The notes under the pieces were generated by a model. It was not told the origin of the DNA. It saw nothing but the letters and a program-made list of their open reading frames with translations, and did not search any database. A DNA stretch of 64,000 nucleotides from Streptomyces parvulus (GTDB lineage Bacteria > Actinomycetota > Actinomycetes > Streptomycetales > Streptomycetaceae), in assembly GCF_014648855.1 (NCBI RefSeq), contig NZ_BMRX01000015.1:124001-188000 (forward strand), in the 5' to 3' direction. Position 1 is the stretch's first letter; every line of letters begins with the position of its first letter. Position numbers and translations under genes: made by a program. Below, in pieces: positions 43,386-52,072 of the stretch.

Positions 43386-44945
43386 GTGGCACCCCCCGCC
43401 GAAGTCCTCGCCGTCCGCGGACTGAGCAAGACCTTCCCCGGCGTCCGCGCCCTGGACGACGTGGACCTGACCGTGCACGCCGGCGAGGTCCACGCCCTGA
43501 TCGGCGAGAACGGCGCCGGAAAGTCGACCCTCATCAAGCTGCTCACCGGCGTCTACCGGCCGGACGCCGGCCGCATCTCCTTCCAGGGCCGGGAGGTCTC
43601 CTTCGAGACCCCGCTGGAGGCGCAGAAGGCCGGCATCTCGACCATCTACCAAGAGGTCAACCTCATCCCGCTGCTGAGCGTGGCCCGCAACCTCTTCCTC
43701 GGCCGCGAGCCCCGCACCCGCCTCGGACTCCTGGACTTCGCCCGCATGAACCGCGAGGCCGACGAGATCCTGCGCACCTACGGCGTCCGGGTCGACGTCC
43801 GCCAGTCGCTGCGCACCCTCGGTGTCGGGGCCCAGCAGATGGTGGCCCTGGCCCGTGCCGTGGCCACCGAGGCGCGCGTCGTCATCATGGACGAGCCGAC
43901 GTCCTCCCTCGAACCGCGGGAGGTGGAGACCCTGTTCACGGTCATCCGCCGCCTGCGCGACGAGGGCATCGCCGTCATCTACGTCAGCCACCGCCTGGAC
44001 GAGCTGTACGCCGTGTGCAGCAAGGTCACCGTGCTGCGCGACGGTCGCCGCGTCCACCACGGCGACCTGGCCGACCTGGACCGGATCGACCTGGTGTCGA
44101 CCATGCTCGGCCGAGAGCTGGGGGAGGTGCGCGCCGAGGGCCAGACCAAGTTCTCCGGCGAGCACCTGATCGCCGACGACCAACCGGTCCTCTCGGCACG
44201 GGAGTTGTCGGCCCGGCACAAGCTCCACGGCGTCTCCCTCGACATCCGGCCGGGTGAGGTCGTCGGTCTCGGCGGCCTGCTCGGCTCCGGACGCACCGAG
44301 ACCGCCAAGGCCATCTCCGGTTCCCTGGCCCTGAGTTCGGGTGCCGTCACGGTGGCCGGCGTGCCGCTGCGCGGCGGCTCGACACCCGCCGCCATCCGGG
44401 CCGGCATCAGCCTGCTGCCCGAGGACCGCAAGAGCGAGGGCATCGTCCCCGGCCTCTCGGTGCGGGAGAACATCGCGCTCGCCGTCCTGCCCCGGCTCTC
44501 CCGCTTCGGACTGGTCTCCGAGTCCCGGGTGGACGGCATCGTGGACACCTTCATGAAGCGGCTGCGCATCAAGGCCTCCTCACCCCACCAGAAGGTCGGT
44601 GAGCTGTCCGGCGGCAACCAGCAGAAGGTGCTCCTCGCCCGCTGGCTGGCGATGAACCCCAAGGTGCTGCTCCTCGACGAACCCACCCGGGGCATCGACG
44701 TCGGCGCCAAGGCCGAGGTGCAGAAACTCGTCGACGAACTCGCCGCGGACGGCCTGGGCGTCCTGCTCATCTCCTCCGACCTGGAGGAACTGATCGAAGG
44801 GTCCGACCGCGTGGTCGTACTGAAGGACGGTGCGGTCGTCGGCGAACTGACCGGCGACGACGTCACCGAGGACCAGCTGATGCGCACCATCGCCGGTGAG
44901 GCCCCGCCGCGGGGCACGCCCGAGGAGGCGGTCACCCATGGCTGA
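43386..44945 (+). CDS. Furanose ABC transporter ATPase, two nucleotide-binding domains (YtfR/RbsA-like)
   Basis: 519 aa with tandem ABC domains. Domain 1: Walker A GENGAGKST, Walker B VVIMDEPTSSLE; its signature is degenerate (LGVGAQQMVALA). Domain 2: Walker A region GLLGSGRTETAKA, signature LSGGNQQKVLLARWL, Walker B VLLLDEPTRGIDVGAKAE. As usual in this family the second domain lacks a standard Walker A. Start is the GTG at 43386 with GGAGG upstream. Its last codons overlap the first permease. Confidence 0.93.
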   Translation: MAPPAEVLAVRGLSKTFPGVRALDDVDLTVHAGEVHALIGENGAGKSTLIKLLTGVYRPDAGRISFQGREVSFETPLEAQKAGISTIYQEVNLIPLLSVARNLFLGREPRTRLGLLDFARMNREADEILRTYGVRVDVRQSLRTLGVGAQQMVALARAVATEARVVIMDEPTSSLEPREVETLFTVIRRLRDEGIAVIYVSHRLDELYAVCSKVTVLRDGRRVHHGDLADLDRIDLVSTMLGRELGEVRAEGQTKFSGEHLIADDQPVLSARELSARHKLHGVSLDIRPGEVVGLGGLLGSGRTETAKAISGSLALSSGAVTVAGVPLRGGSTPAAIRAGISLLPEDRKSEGIVPGLSVRENIALAVLPRLSRFGLVSESRVDGIVDTFMKRLRIKASSPHQKVGELSGGNQQKVLLARWLAMNPKVLLLDEPTRGIDVGAKAEVQKLVDELAADGLGVLLISSDLEELIEGSDRVVVLKDGAVVGELTGDDVTEDQLMRTIAGEAPPRGTPEEAVTHG

Positions 44946-45900
44946 GGCCACCCTGCGCACCGCCCCGCTGGACAAGGCCCGCGTCCTGCAGTGGCTGCAG
45001 ACGTACGGCGTCTACGCGGGCGTGGCCCTGCTCCTCGTCGTCAACATCGTCATCACCCCGCACTTCCTGTCCGCCGAGAACTTCCGCACCCAGGCCGTCC
45101 AGGTCGCGCCGGTCATCATCGTCGCGCTCGGCATGGCCCTGGTCATCGGCACCGAGGGCGTCGACCTGTCCGTCGGCGCCGTGATGGCGCTGGCCGCCTC
45201 CGCCACCGCCCTCTACCTCGGCTACGGCCTGCTGCCCGCGCTGCTGGTCGTGGCGCTGTTCGCGGCCGGCGTCGGGCTCGCCAACGGAGCCCTGGTCGCC
45301 TTCGTCGGCGTCCAGCCGATCGTGGCCACCCTGGCCCTCATGGTCGGCGGCCGGGGTCTCGCCCTGGTACTGCTGCCCCAGCTGGAGGACCTGCGCAACC
45401 CCGCACTGGCCTCCCTGGGCTCGGGCGACGCGCTCGGCTTCCCGTACCTGATCCTGATCGCCGCCGGACTGGCCCTGCTGGTGGCCTTCGTGGTCCGCCG
45501 CACCACCTTCGGCCGCCAGCTCCTCGCCATCGGCGACAGCCGGCCCGCCGCCGAGCTGGCCGGACTCCCGGTGCGCCGCGTCCTCATCCTCGTGTACGTG
45601 GCCTGCGCCCTGCTCGCGGCCGTGGCGGGCGTCCTGGCGACCGCCCGGCTCCAGGCCAGCGACCCCACCTCGCTCGGCAACCTGATGGAGCTCTCGGCCA
45701 TCACCGCCGTCGTGGTCGGCGGCACGCCCCTGACCGGCGGCCGCGTCAACATCGCCGGCACCGTGGCGGGCGCCGTCCTGATCCAGCTGCTCACCGCCAC
45801 GCTGATCAAGCACGATCTGCCGCCCTCGTGGACCCAGATCGCCCAGGCCATAGTGATCGTGTGCGCCGTCTACGCGGCACGAGGACGGGGGAAGCGATGA
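44938..45900 (+). CDS. Furanose ABC permease (YtfT/RbsC-like)
   Basis: 320 aa, about ten membrane helices, branched-chain/RbsC family (GTEGVDLSVGAVMALA, VVGGTPLTGGRVNIAGT). ATG at 44938 with GAGGAGG inside the end of the ATPase gene. Forms a hetero-dimeric channel with the next permease; its stop overlaps that gene (ATGA). Confidence 0.92.
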   Translation: MAEATLRTAPLDKARVLQWLQTYGVYAGVALLLVVNIVITPHFLSAENFRTQAVQVAPVIIVALGMALVIGTEGVDLSVGAVMALAASATALYLGYGLLPALLVVALFAAGVGLANGALVAFVGVQPIVATLALMVGGRGLALVLLPQLEDLRNPALASLGSGDALGFPYLILIAAGLALLVAFVVRRTTFGRQLLAIGDSRPAAELAGLPVRRVLILVYVACALLAAVAGVLATARLQASDPTSLGNLMELSAITAVVVGGTPLTGGRVNIAGTVAGAVLIQLLTATLIKHDLPPSWTQIAQAIVIVCAVYAARGRGKR

Positions 45901-46931
45901 GCGTGACCAAGACGGACGCGCCCATGGTCACCGCGAGCAACGAACCGACTGACGCCACCGAGCCCGCCGGCTCGGCGCGCTCCGAGCGGCTGAGCGCCCT
46001 GGTCCAGCAGCACGGCGCCCTGGCCGTCCTGGTGATCGTCTCCCTGGTGGCGTCGTTCTCCTTCGACTCCTTCGCCACCGGCGACAACATCACCAACATG
46101 GCGACCAGTTCGGCGTTCCTGGCCATCGTCGCCCTCGGCATGACCTTCGTCATCATCACCGGCGGCATCGACCTGTCGGTGGGCTCCCTGTTCGCCCTCG
46201 GGGGCGTCCTCGCCGCCTGGGGATCGCGCCACGGCACCCTGGTCGCCCTGCTGCTGCCGCTCGCGGTCTGCGGACTGATCGGCGTCGTCAACGGCCTGCT
46301 CGTGGCCCGCTCCCGGCTCGCCCCCTTCATCGTCACCCTGGCCGCCATGCTCGGCGCCCGCGGCCTGATGCTCGCCCTGACCGACGAGGGCGCCAACACC
46401 TACCTCATCGCCAAGGGCTCCTTCCTCGCCGAACTCGGCCAGGGCAGCACGCTCGGCCTGGGCAACCCGGTGTGGATCACACTCGCCCTGTTCGGCGCGG
46501 GCGCCGTGGTGCTGCGCCGCACCCGCTTCGGACAGCACGTGTACGCCGTCGGCGGCAACGAGGACGCGGCGGCCCTGATGGGCGCCCCGGTCGCCCGCAC
46601 CAAGATCCTCGTCTACACCCTGTCCGGGCTGCTCGCCGGACTGGCCGGCGCCCTGAACGCCGCCTGGCTCGCCTCCGGCGTGACCATCCTCGGCAACGGC
46701 ATGGAGCTGGACGCCATCTCCGCCGTCGTCATCGGCGGCACACTCCTCACCGGCGGGCTCGGCTACGTCAGCGGCTCGCTGGTCGGCGTCCTGCTGCTCA
46801 AGGTCATCCAGAACGTCATCAACCAGATCGGCTCCCTCGACTCGTCCTACCAACTCGTCGTCAGCGGCGCCTTCCTGGCCCTCGTCGTCATCGCCCAGAC
46901 CTGGCTCGGCCGCAGACGCCGGCTGATGTGA
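45897..46931 (+). CDS. Furanose ABC permease (YjfF/RbsC-like)
   Basis: 344 aa, about ten membrane helices after a 40-residue cytoplasmic head. Markers ITGGIDLSVGSLFALGG and VVIGGTLLTGGLGYVSGSL. Two different permeases, as in E. coli YtfT/YjfF, distinguish this from simple ribose transporters with one. ATG at 45897 overlaps the preceding stop. The operon ends with a hairpin. Confidence 0.92.
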   Translation: MSVTKTDAPMVTASNEPTDATEPAGSARSERLSALVQQHGALAVLVIVSLVASFSFDSFATGDNITNMATSSAFLAIVALGMTFVIITGGIDLSVGSLFALGGVLAAWGSRHGTLVALLLPLAVCGLIGVVNGLLVARSRLAPFIVTLAAMLGARGLMLALTDEGANTYLIAKGSFLAELGQGSTLGLGNPVWITLALFGAGAVVLRRTRFGQHVYAVGGNEDAAALMGAPVARTKILVYTLSGLLAGLAGALNAAWLASGVTILGNGMELDAISAVVIGGTLLTGGLGYVSGSLVGVLLLKVIQNVINQIGSLDSSYQLVVSGAFLALVVIAQTWLGRRRRLM

Positions 46932-46937
46932 CAAGCC

Positions 46938-46980
46938 CCGGACGCGGCAGCCGTGCCCACGAGCCGGCTGCCGCGTCCGG
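46938..46980 (+). terminator. Terminator after the furanose importer operon
   Basis: Perfect 15-bp stem, CCGGACGCGGCAGCC (46938-46952) with its complement at 46966-46980, 13-nt loop, 6 bp after the stop. Confidence 0.75.
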
Positions 46981-47054
46981 TCTCCACGGCCGGTGCCACG
47001 ACCACCCGCCGGCCGGTGCACCCCCCACCACCGACCGACAGGAGACGCCCAGCC

Positions 47055-48560
47055 ATGACCACCGTCAGAGCGACCGGGCTCGTCGCCAAGTCCTGCGCAT
47101 TGTTCTTCTCCGCCGGACTGATCGCGATGCTCTCGCCCTCCGCCGCCGTCGCCGCCCCCGAATACTCCACCTCCGAGGCCGGCAACCCCTTCGTCGACGG
47201 CTGGTACGCCGACCCCGACACCGCCCGCTACGACGGGCGCTACTGGGTCTTCCCTACGACCTCCAAGAGCTACGCCGAGCAGACCTACCTCGACGCGTTC
47301 TCCTCGACGGACCTGGTCCACTGGACCAGACACAGCGAGGTCCTGAAGACGGCCGACGTCTCCTGGGCGAAGTACGCGCTCTGGGCGCCGGCGCCGATCG
47401 AGCGCGACGGCAGGTACTACCTGTACTTCGCCGCCAACGACATCCAGAACGACTCCCAGACCGGCGGCATCGGCGTGGCCGTCGCCGACCGCCCCGAGGG
47501 GCCGTACAAGGACGCCATCGGCCGCCCGCTGGTCTCCCGGTTCCACAACGGCGCCCAGCCCATCGACCAGGACGTCTTCATCGACGACGACGGACAGGCG
47601 TACATGTACTACGGCGGCTGGGGCCACGCCAACGTCGTCAAGCTCAACCGGGACATGACCAGCCTCGGCACCTTCGCCGACGGGTCGACGTACAAGGAGA
47701 TCACCCCGGCGGACTACGTCGAGGGGCCCCAGATGTTCAAGCGGGGCGGCAAGTACTACCTGATGTGGTCCGAGGGCGGCTGGACCGGGCCCGACTACTC
47801 GGTCTCCTACGCGATCGCCGACTCGCCCACCGGACCCTTCGAGAAGATCGACAGAGTGCTCGCCCAGGACCCCGCGGTCGCCAAGGGGTCCGGCCACAAC
47901 TCCGTGATCAACGTGCCGGGCACGGACATCTGGTACATCGTCTACCACCGCCGCCCGCTCAGCGAGACGGACGGCAACCACCGCCAACTCGCCTACGACC
48001 GGATGTACTTCAACCCCGACGGAACCATCCGCCGCATCCGCATGGGCGTGAAGGACAACTTCGCCGACGGCAACGCGCTCGGCTGGCGGACCTACGGGGG
48101 TTCCTGGGCGTCCGCGAGCGGGGGCTACCGGGCCGGTTCGTCGCTGGGCGGCAAGGCCCTGCTGGACACCGATTTCGCCGACTTCACCCAGGACGCCGAC
48201 GTGCGCCTCGGGTCGGGCAACGGCGACGCCGGGCTGGCCTTCCGGGTGACCCGGCCGTCGGCCGGCGTGGACGCGTACTCCGGGTACTACGCGGGCATCG
48301 CACGGGACGGCAGGGTGCTGCTCGGCCGGGCCGACGGCTCCTGGACGCCGCTGGGGAGCGCCCGCATGCCCCTGGACCCGGGAGCCCCCCACCGGCTGCG
48401 GGTCACCGCCGTCGGCTCCTCCATCAAGGTGTACGTGGACGACATGACGACCCCGAGGATCTCCGTCACCGACGGCACGCATCGCAGCGGGGCCAATGGT
48501 GTCCGGGTCTTCGGCACGGACGCCTCCTTCGACAACGTGTCGGTCGGCCCGGTCGGCTGA
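47055..48560 (+). CDS. Secreted GH43 glycosidase with C-terminal jelly-roll domain
   Basis: 501 aa. Signal peptide ending AVA-AP. GH43 propeller (about 45-335) with base D53 in YADPDTARYDG, Asp in IDQDVFIDDDG and acid Glu in YVEGPQMFKRGG. Residues about 340-500 are a concanavalin-like beta-sandwich (DADVRLGSGNGDAGLAFRVT, HRLRVTAVGSSIKVYVDD). Resembles exported arabinofuranosidase/xylosidase or galactan exo-enzymes; specificity is open. ATG at 47055. No operator-like dyad was seen directly before it; the importer terminator separates it from the upstream operon. Confidence 0.88.
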   Translation: MTTVRATGLVAKSCALFFSAGLIAMLSPSAAVAAPEYSTSEAGNPFVDGWYADPDTARYDGRYWVFPTTSKSYAEQTYLDAFSSTDLVHWTRHSEVLKTADVSWAKYALWAPAPIERDGRYYLYFAANDIQNDSQTGGIGVAVADRPEGPYKDAIGRPLVSRFHNGAQPIDQDVFIDDDGQAYMYYGGWGHANVVKLNRDMTSLGTFADGSTYKEITPADYVEGPQMFKRGGKYYLMWSEGGWTGPDYSVSYAIADSPTGPFEKIDRVLAQDPAVAKGSGHNSVINVPGTDIWYIVYHRRPLSETDGNHRQLAYDRMYFNPDGTIRRIRMGVKDNFADGNALGWRTYGGSWASASGGYRAGSSLGGKALLDTDFADFTQDADVRLGSGNGDAGLAFRVTRPSAGVDAYSGYYAGIARDGRVLLGRADGSWTPLGSARMPLDPGAPHRLRVTAVGSSIKVYVDDMTTPRISVTDGTHRSGANGVRVFGTDASFDNVSVGPVG

Positions 48561-48565
48561 AGCAA

Positions 48566-48601
48566 CGCGGCGGGAAGCGGGTGACCCCGCTTCCCGCCGC
48601 G
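48566..48601. terminator. Bidirectional terminator hairpin between GH43 and GH2 genes
   Basis: Perfect 16-bp stem (48566-48581 with 48586-48601) and a TGAC tetraloop, in the 60-bp gap of two convergent genes. The strongest hairpin in the window. Confidence 0.85.
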
Positions 48602-48620
48602 ACCTCGGAGAGCCCGGTGC

Positions 48621-51600
48621 CTACGGCCTCTCCTCGGTGAACAGCGCCCTCACCTCCTCGGCGGTGAGGGCCTTGTCGTAGGCGTGGACCTGGTCGACCG
48701 CCCCGTTCCAGAAGTCGGTCGGGTTGCCGTCCCACTGGGCGCGGCCCACGGTCAGCGGGCCGGTGCTCGGGTAGGCGGGCCCGGCGGCCGCGGTGGCCGC
48801 GGGCTCACCGTCGACGTACAGACTGAGCCGGTCGTCCGCGCCGTCCCGAACGCCCACGAGGTGGTACCAGCGGCCCGTCTCGGGGGTGACCGCCACGCGG
48901 GCCCGGTTCTCACCGGGCGTGCTGAAGGCGAAGGCGCCCTGACCGTACTGGAGGTAGAACGGGCTGGCCTGGCGGCGCGTGTCCTGGCTGACGGCGGTGG
49001 CGTAGTTGCCGGGGAGCGCGTCGAGGCGGACCCAGGCGGAGACCGAGTAGCTGCCCGTGGTGTCGAGCACCGGCCCGTCCGTCTCGGCGGACTGCCCCTG
49101 GCCGTCGAACTTCAGCGCGCTGCCGCTGACGCCCGGCGTCCACCCCGTGCCCTCGGCGAGGGTGAGGTCCCGGCCGTTCGGCCCGCTGTCCCCGGCGGTG
49201 GCGCCGGCGCCCTCGTCGAGGGACCAGCTGCCGCCACCCGTCAGCGGCGCCCGGTCGCCCGCCGCGGCACCGGCCGCGATGACCTTGCGGTTGATCTCGC
49301 GGACCCGGACCGGGTCGACCTTGATCTCCCTGCGGTCGTACGTGTACAGGCCGTTGAGCTCGTTCTCCAGGTCGGTGATCTGCGTGTACACCGAACCCGA
49401 CAGCTCCGCGCCGGCCTGGGCCAGGTAGAACTTCTCGGTGTTCTCGACGTACTTGCGGGTCAGCGCCTCCTTGTCGGCCACGCCGCTGTAGATCACCGTC
49501 GGCGCGCCCGGCCACATGTGGCCCGGCGTGCGCAGGGTGAAGCCGCCGTGCTCGCCGTCCATCGCCGCCCGCGTCGCGTCGGGGAAGGGCGGATCCTCGT
49601 TGTTGTAGTCGTGGTGGTCGATGATGTCGCCCTTGCCCGAGTCACCCTTGGAATTGCAGCAGTTGACACCGCTGTGGGCGTTGACGATCCGGGACGGGTC
49701 GGCGGCCTTCACGGACTCGGCGAGTCGCCCGGTGGCCTCGCGGTTCCACTCGCCCCAGCCCTCGTTGAAGACGATCCACCCGATGATGGACGGCGAGTTG
49801 TGGTGCTGCCGCATCATCTCCGTGCCCTGGTCGACGAAGGCCTGCTGCCCCGACTCGTCGGGGAAGTTGCCGGAGACGAAGTCCTGCCAGACCAGCAGCC
49901 CGAGCCGGTCCGCGTGGTAGAACCAGCGGGGCGACTCGACCTTGATGTGCTTGCGCACGGCGTTGAAGCCCAGCTTCTTGTGGGCCTCCAGGTCGAAGGC
50001 GAGGGCGTCGTCACTGGGCGCCGTGTACAGGCCGTCCGGCCAGAAGCCCTGGTCGAGGGTGGCGAGGGAGAAGACCGGCTTTCCGTTGAGCACCAGCTTC
50101 GGGAATCCGCCGACCTTCTCGACGCTGATCTTCCGCATGCCGAAGTAGCCGCCGACCCGGTCGGTCGACCTGCCGTCGACGAGTTTCACGTCGAGGTCGT
50201 AGAGGTAGGGGTCGTCGGGGCTCCACAGATGCTGTTCGGCCACCGGCAGCCGCAGCTTCTGGTTGGCGGGCCCGCTGACCCTGCCGACGACCTTGCCGCG
50301 CTTGTCCCGGGCGACGGCCTCGACCCGGGCGCGCGCGGAGGCGTCACCGGACTCGACGGTCACCGCGAGGCTGCCGGTGTCGATGTCCGGGGTCGTGACT
50401 ACGTTGTCAACGGAGGCGGGGGCGACGGGCTCCATCCACACGGTCTGCCAGATGCCGGACGACTGGGTGTAGAAGATGCCGCCCGGGGTGCGGGACTGCT
50501 TGCCCATCGGCTGGTTGGCGCCGCCGGTGTCGGTGACCGCGACGACGACCTCCTGCGGCCCCTTGCCCTTGAGGGCGTCGGTGATGTCGGCGCTGAACGC
50601 GTTGTACCCGCCGGTGTGCTCCGCGACCTTCTTGCCGTTGACGAAGACGCGTGCCTGGTAGTCGACGGCGCCGAAGTTCAGCTTCAGGCGGTTGCCGGCC
50701 TTGTCGCTCTTGCCGACCTTCCAGCTCTTCGGCACCTCCACGAGCCTGCGGTAGAACATGTGGTCCTCGTGCCGCTCGAGTCCGGAGAGCTGCGACTCGA
50801 CCGGGAACGGCACGATGATCTTCTCGTCCAGGTTCCGCCCGAACACCGGCTGCTCGCCGGCCTCGGCCGCGCTGAACTGCCAGGGCCCGTTCAGGTTCTT
50901 CCACTGGGACCGGACCTGCTGGGGCCGCGGGTACTCGGGCAGCGGGTTCCTCTCGTCCACCTTGTCGCCCCACGGGGTGGTGAGGCGGTGGGTGGACGCG
51001 TTCTGCGCGTAGCGGACGACCTCGGGGACCGCCTCGCCGCCGTCGGTGAGGCCGGCTTCACCGTCGTAGGTGAACTTGACCTGCTGGTCCTTCTGGATCG
51101 GCTCCGAGAGCGTGATAAGGAGCGAGTTGCGGTCCCCGGGCGCCACCCGCACCGACTTGACGGGCATCGGGGTCGTGTCGGCCTCGACCTCCACGTGCTC
51201 GGCGAGCCCGTCCACGCCGCCGACCCTGCCCTCGAAGCGGGCGCGCACCTGCCGGCCGTCCCCGCCGACGTTCAGCTCCAGCGGGTAGACCTCGAAGTCG
51301 TCCGGCGGGGTGAACGCCGACATAGGCACGATCTGCTTGGCCATGGTCGGCGTGGACCAGCGCAGGAACATGTTGGCGCCGCCGGTGTCCTGGAACATCT
51401 CCAGGCGGAAGTCGTGCTTCTCGTCGGCGTTCAGCCGGACGGCGGCGCTGGTCTGCTCGTTGTCCCAGTCCGGCTGCCAGTGGTCGATGACCGGCTCGCC
51501 GTCGATGAAGAGCCGGAAGCCGTTGTCGCCGATGGCGTGGAAGGTGTAGTCCCCGGTCGCGGGCGCCGCGATCTGCCCGGTCCAGCGGGCGGTGGTGTGC

Positions 51601-51908
51601 TCCGTCCGGCCGGTCAGCTCCTGGAAGGTGCTGGTCAGCCCGTTGAAGTTGACCTGCGGGTCGAGCACGGTCCCGCCGAGTTCGGCGAAGTCCCGCGCAC
51701 CCGGCGCGGACATGCTGAAGTACTCGCCCTTCAGGCCCTGCACCTGGACGGCCGACGCGCCGTCCTTCTCGGCGGCGAGGGTGGACGTGCCGGAGGCCGT
51801 CTCCGCCGCCGTGGCGGAGACGGTGAAGCCTGTGGTGGGCAGCACCAGGGCCGCCGCTGTCAGGAGCGCCCACGCTCTGGCTCGTGGGCGGTTGTGTGGT
51901 CTCGTCAT
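48621..51908 (-). CDS. Secreted PA14-GH2-LamG glycosidase, candidate beta-galactofuranosidase
   Basis: 1095 aa. Signal peptide (to about residue 36, ATA-AE); PA14 domain (about 58-190: GDYTFHAIGDNGFRLFIDGE); GH2 sandwich, immunoglobulin and barrel domains (about 310-870), with WIVFNEGWGEWN providing the acid/base Glu; C-terminal LamG/laminin-G sandwich (about 905-1090: TGSYSVSAWVRLDALPGNYA). GH2 covers many beta- and some furanoside activities, including beta-D-galactofuranosidase from Streptomyces; the neighbouring furanose importer points that way. ATG at 51908 after AGGAAGG; an in-frame extension to 52025 lies upstream of the signal peptide. A strong CG-centred dyad is just upstream. Confidence 0.88.
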   Translation of the reverse strand: MTRPHNRPRARAWALLTAAALVLPTTGFTVSATAAETASGTSTLAAEKDGASAVQVQGLKGEYFSMSAPGARDFAELGGTVLDPQVNFNGLTSTFQELTGRTEHTTARWTGQIAAPATGDYTFHAIGDNGFRLFIDGEPVIDHWQPDWDNEQTSAAVRLNADEKHDFRLEMFQDTGGANMFLRWSTPTMAKQIVPMSAFTPPDDFEVYPLELNVGGDGRQVRARFEGRVGGVDGLAEHVEVEADTTPMPVKSVRVAPGDRNSLLITLSEPIQKDQQVKFTYDGEAGLTDGGEAVPEVVRYAQNASTHRLTTPWGDKVDERNPLPEYPRPQQVRSQWKNLNGPWQFSAAEAGEQPVFGRNLDEKIIVPFPVESQLSGLERHEDHMFYRRLVEVPKSWKVGKSDKAGNRLKLNFGAVDYQARVFVNGKKVAEHTGGYNAFSADITDALKGKGPQEVVVAVTDTGGANQPMGKQSRTPGGIFYTQSSGIWQTVWMEPVAPASVDNVVTTPDIDTGSLAVTVESGDASARARVEAVARDKRGKVVGRVSGPANQKLRLPVAEQHLWSPDDPYLYDLDVKLVDGRSTDRVGGYFGMRKISVEKVGGFPKLVLNGKPVFSLATLDQGFWPDGLYTAPSDDALAFDLEAHKKLGFNAVRKHIKVESPRWFYHADRLGLLVWQDFVSGNFPDESGQQAFVDQGTEMMRQHHNSPSIIGWIVFNEGWGEWNREATGRLAESVKAADPSRIVNAHSGVNCCNSKGDSGKGDIIDHHDYNNEDPPFPDATRAAMDGEHGGFTLRTPGHMWPGAPTVIYSGVADKEALTRKYVENTEKFYLAQAGAELSGSVYTQITDLENELNGLYTYDRREIKVDPVRVREINRKVIAAGAAAGDRAPLTGGGSWSLDEGAGATAGDSGPNGRDLTLAEGTGWTPGVSGSALKFDGQGQSAETDGPVLDTTGSYSVSAWVRLDALPGNYATAVSQDTRRQASPFYLQYGQGAFAFSTPGENRARVAVTPETGRWYHLVGVRDGADDRLSLYVDGEPAATAAAGPAYPSTGPLTVGRAQWDGNPTDFWNGAVDQVHAYDKALTAEEVRALFTEERP

Positions 51909-51930
51909 CGGACCCTTCCTCGCAAGCCAT

Positions 51931-51948
51931 CTTTGCAACGTTGGAAAG
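51931..51948. promoter_or_regulatory. LacI-type operator before the GH2 gene
   Basis: CTTTGCAACGTTGGAAAG, an 18-bp CG-centred dyad with eight of nine pairs complementary, the best of the set. It is 22 bp from the start codon. A TTGTCA on the minus strand at 51969-51964 could be the -35. Confidence 0.7.
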
Positions 51949-52072
51949 CTGGTGTCAGCGGAATGACAACACGCCCTTCCGCACCTGTCCAGACCTCGCG
52001 CACCACTTCGCTGATCCGCCGTCAACCCAGGTGCGGCAAAGGCTCGTTCCGCGCCGTGTCACTCCGCGCGCG

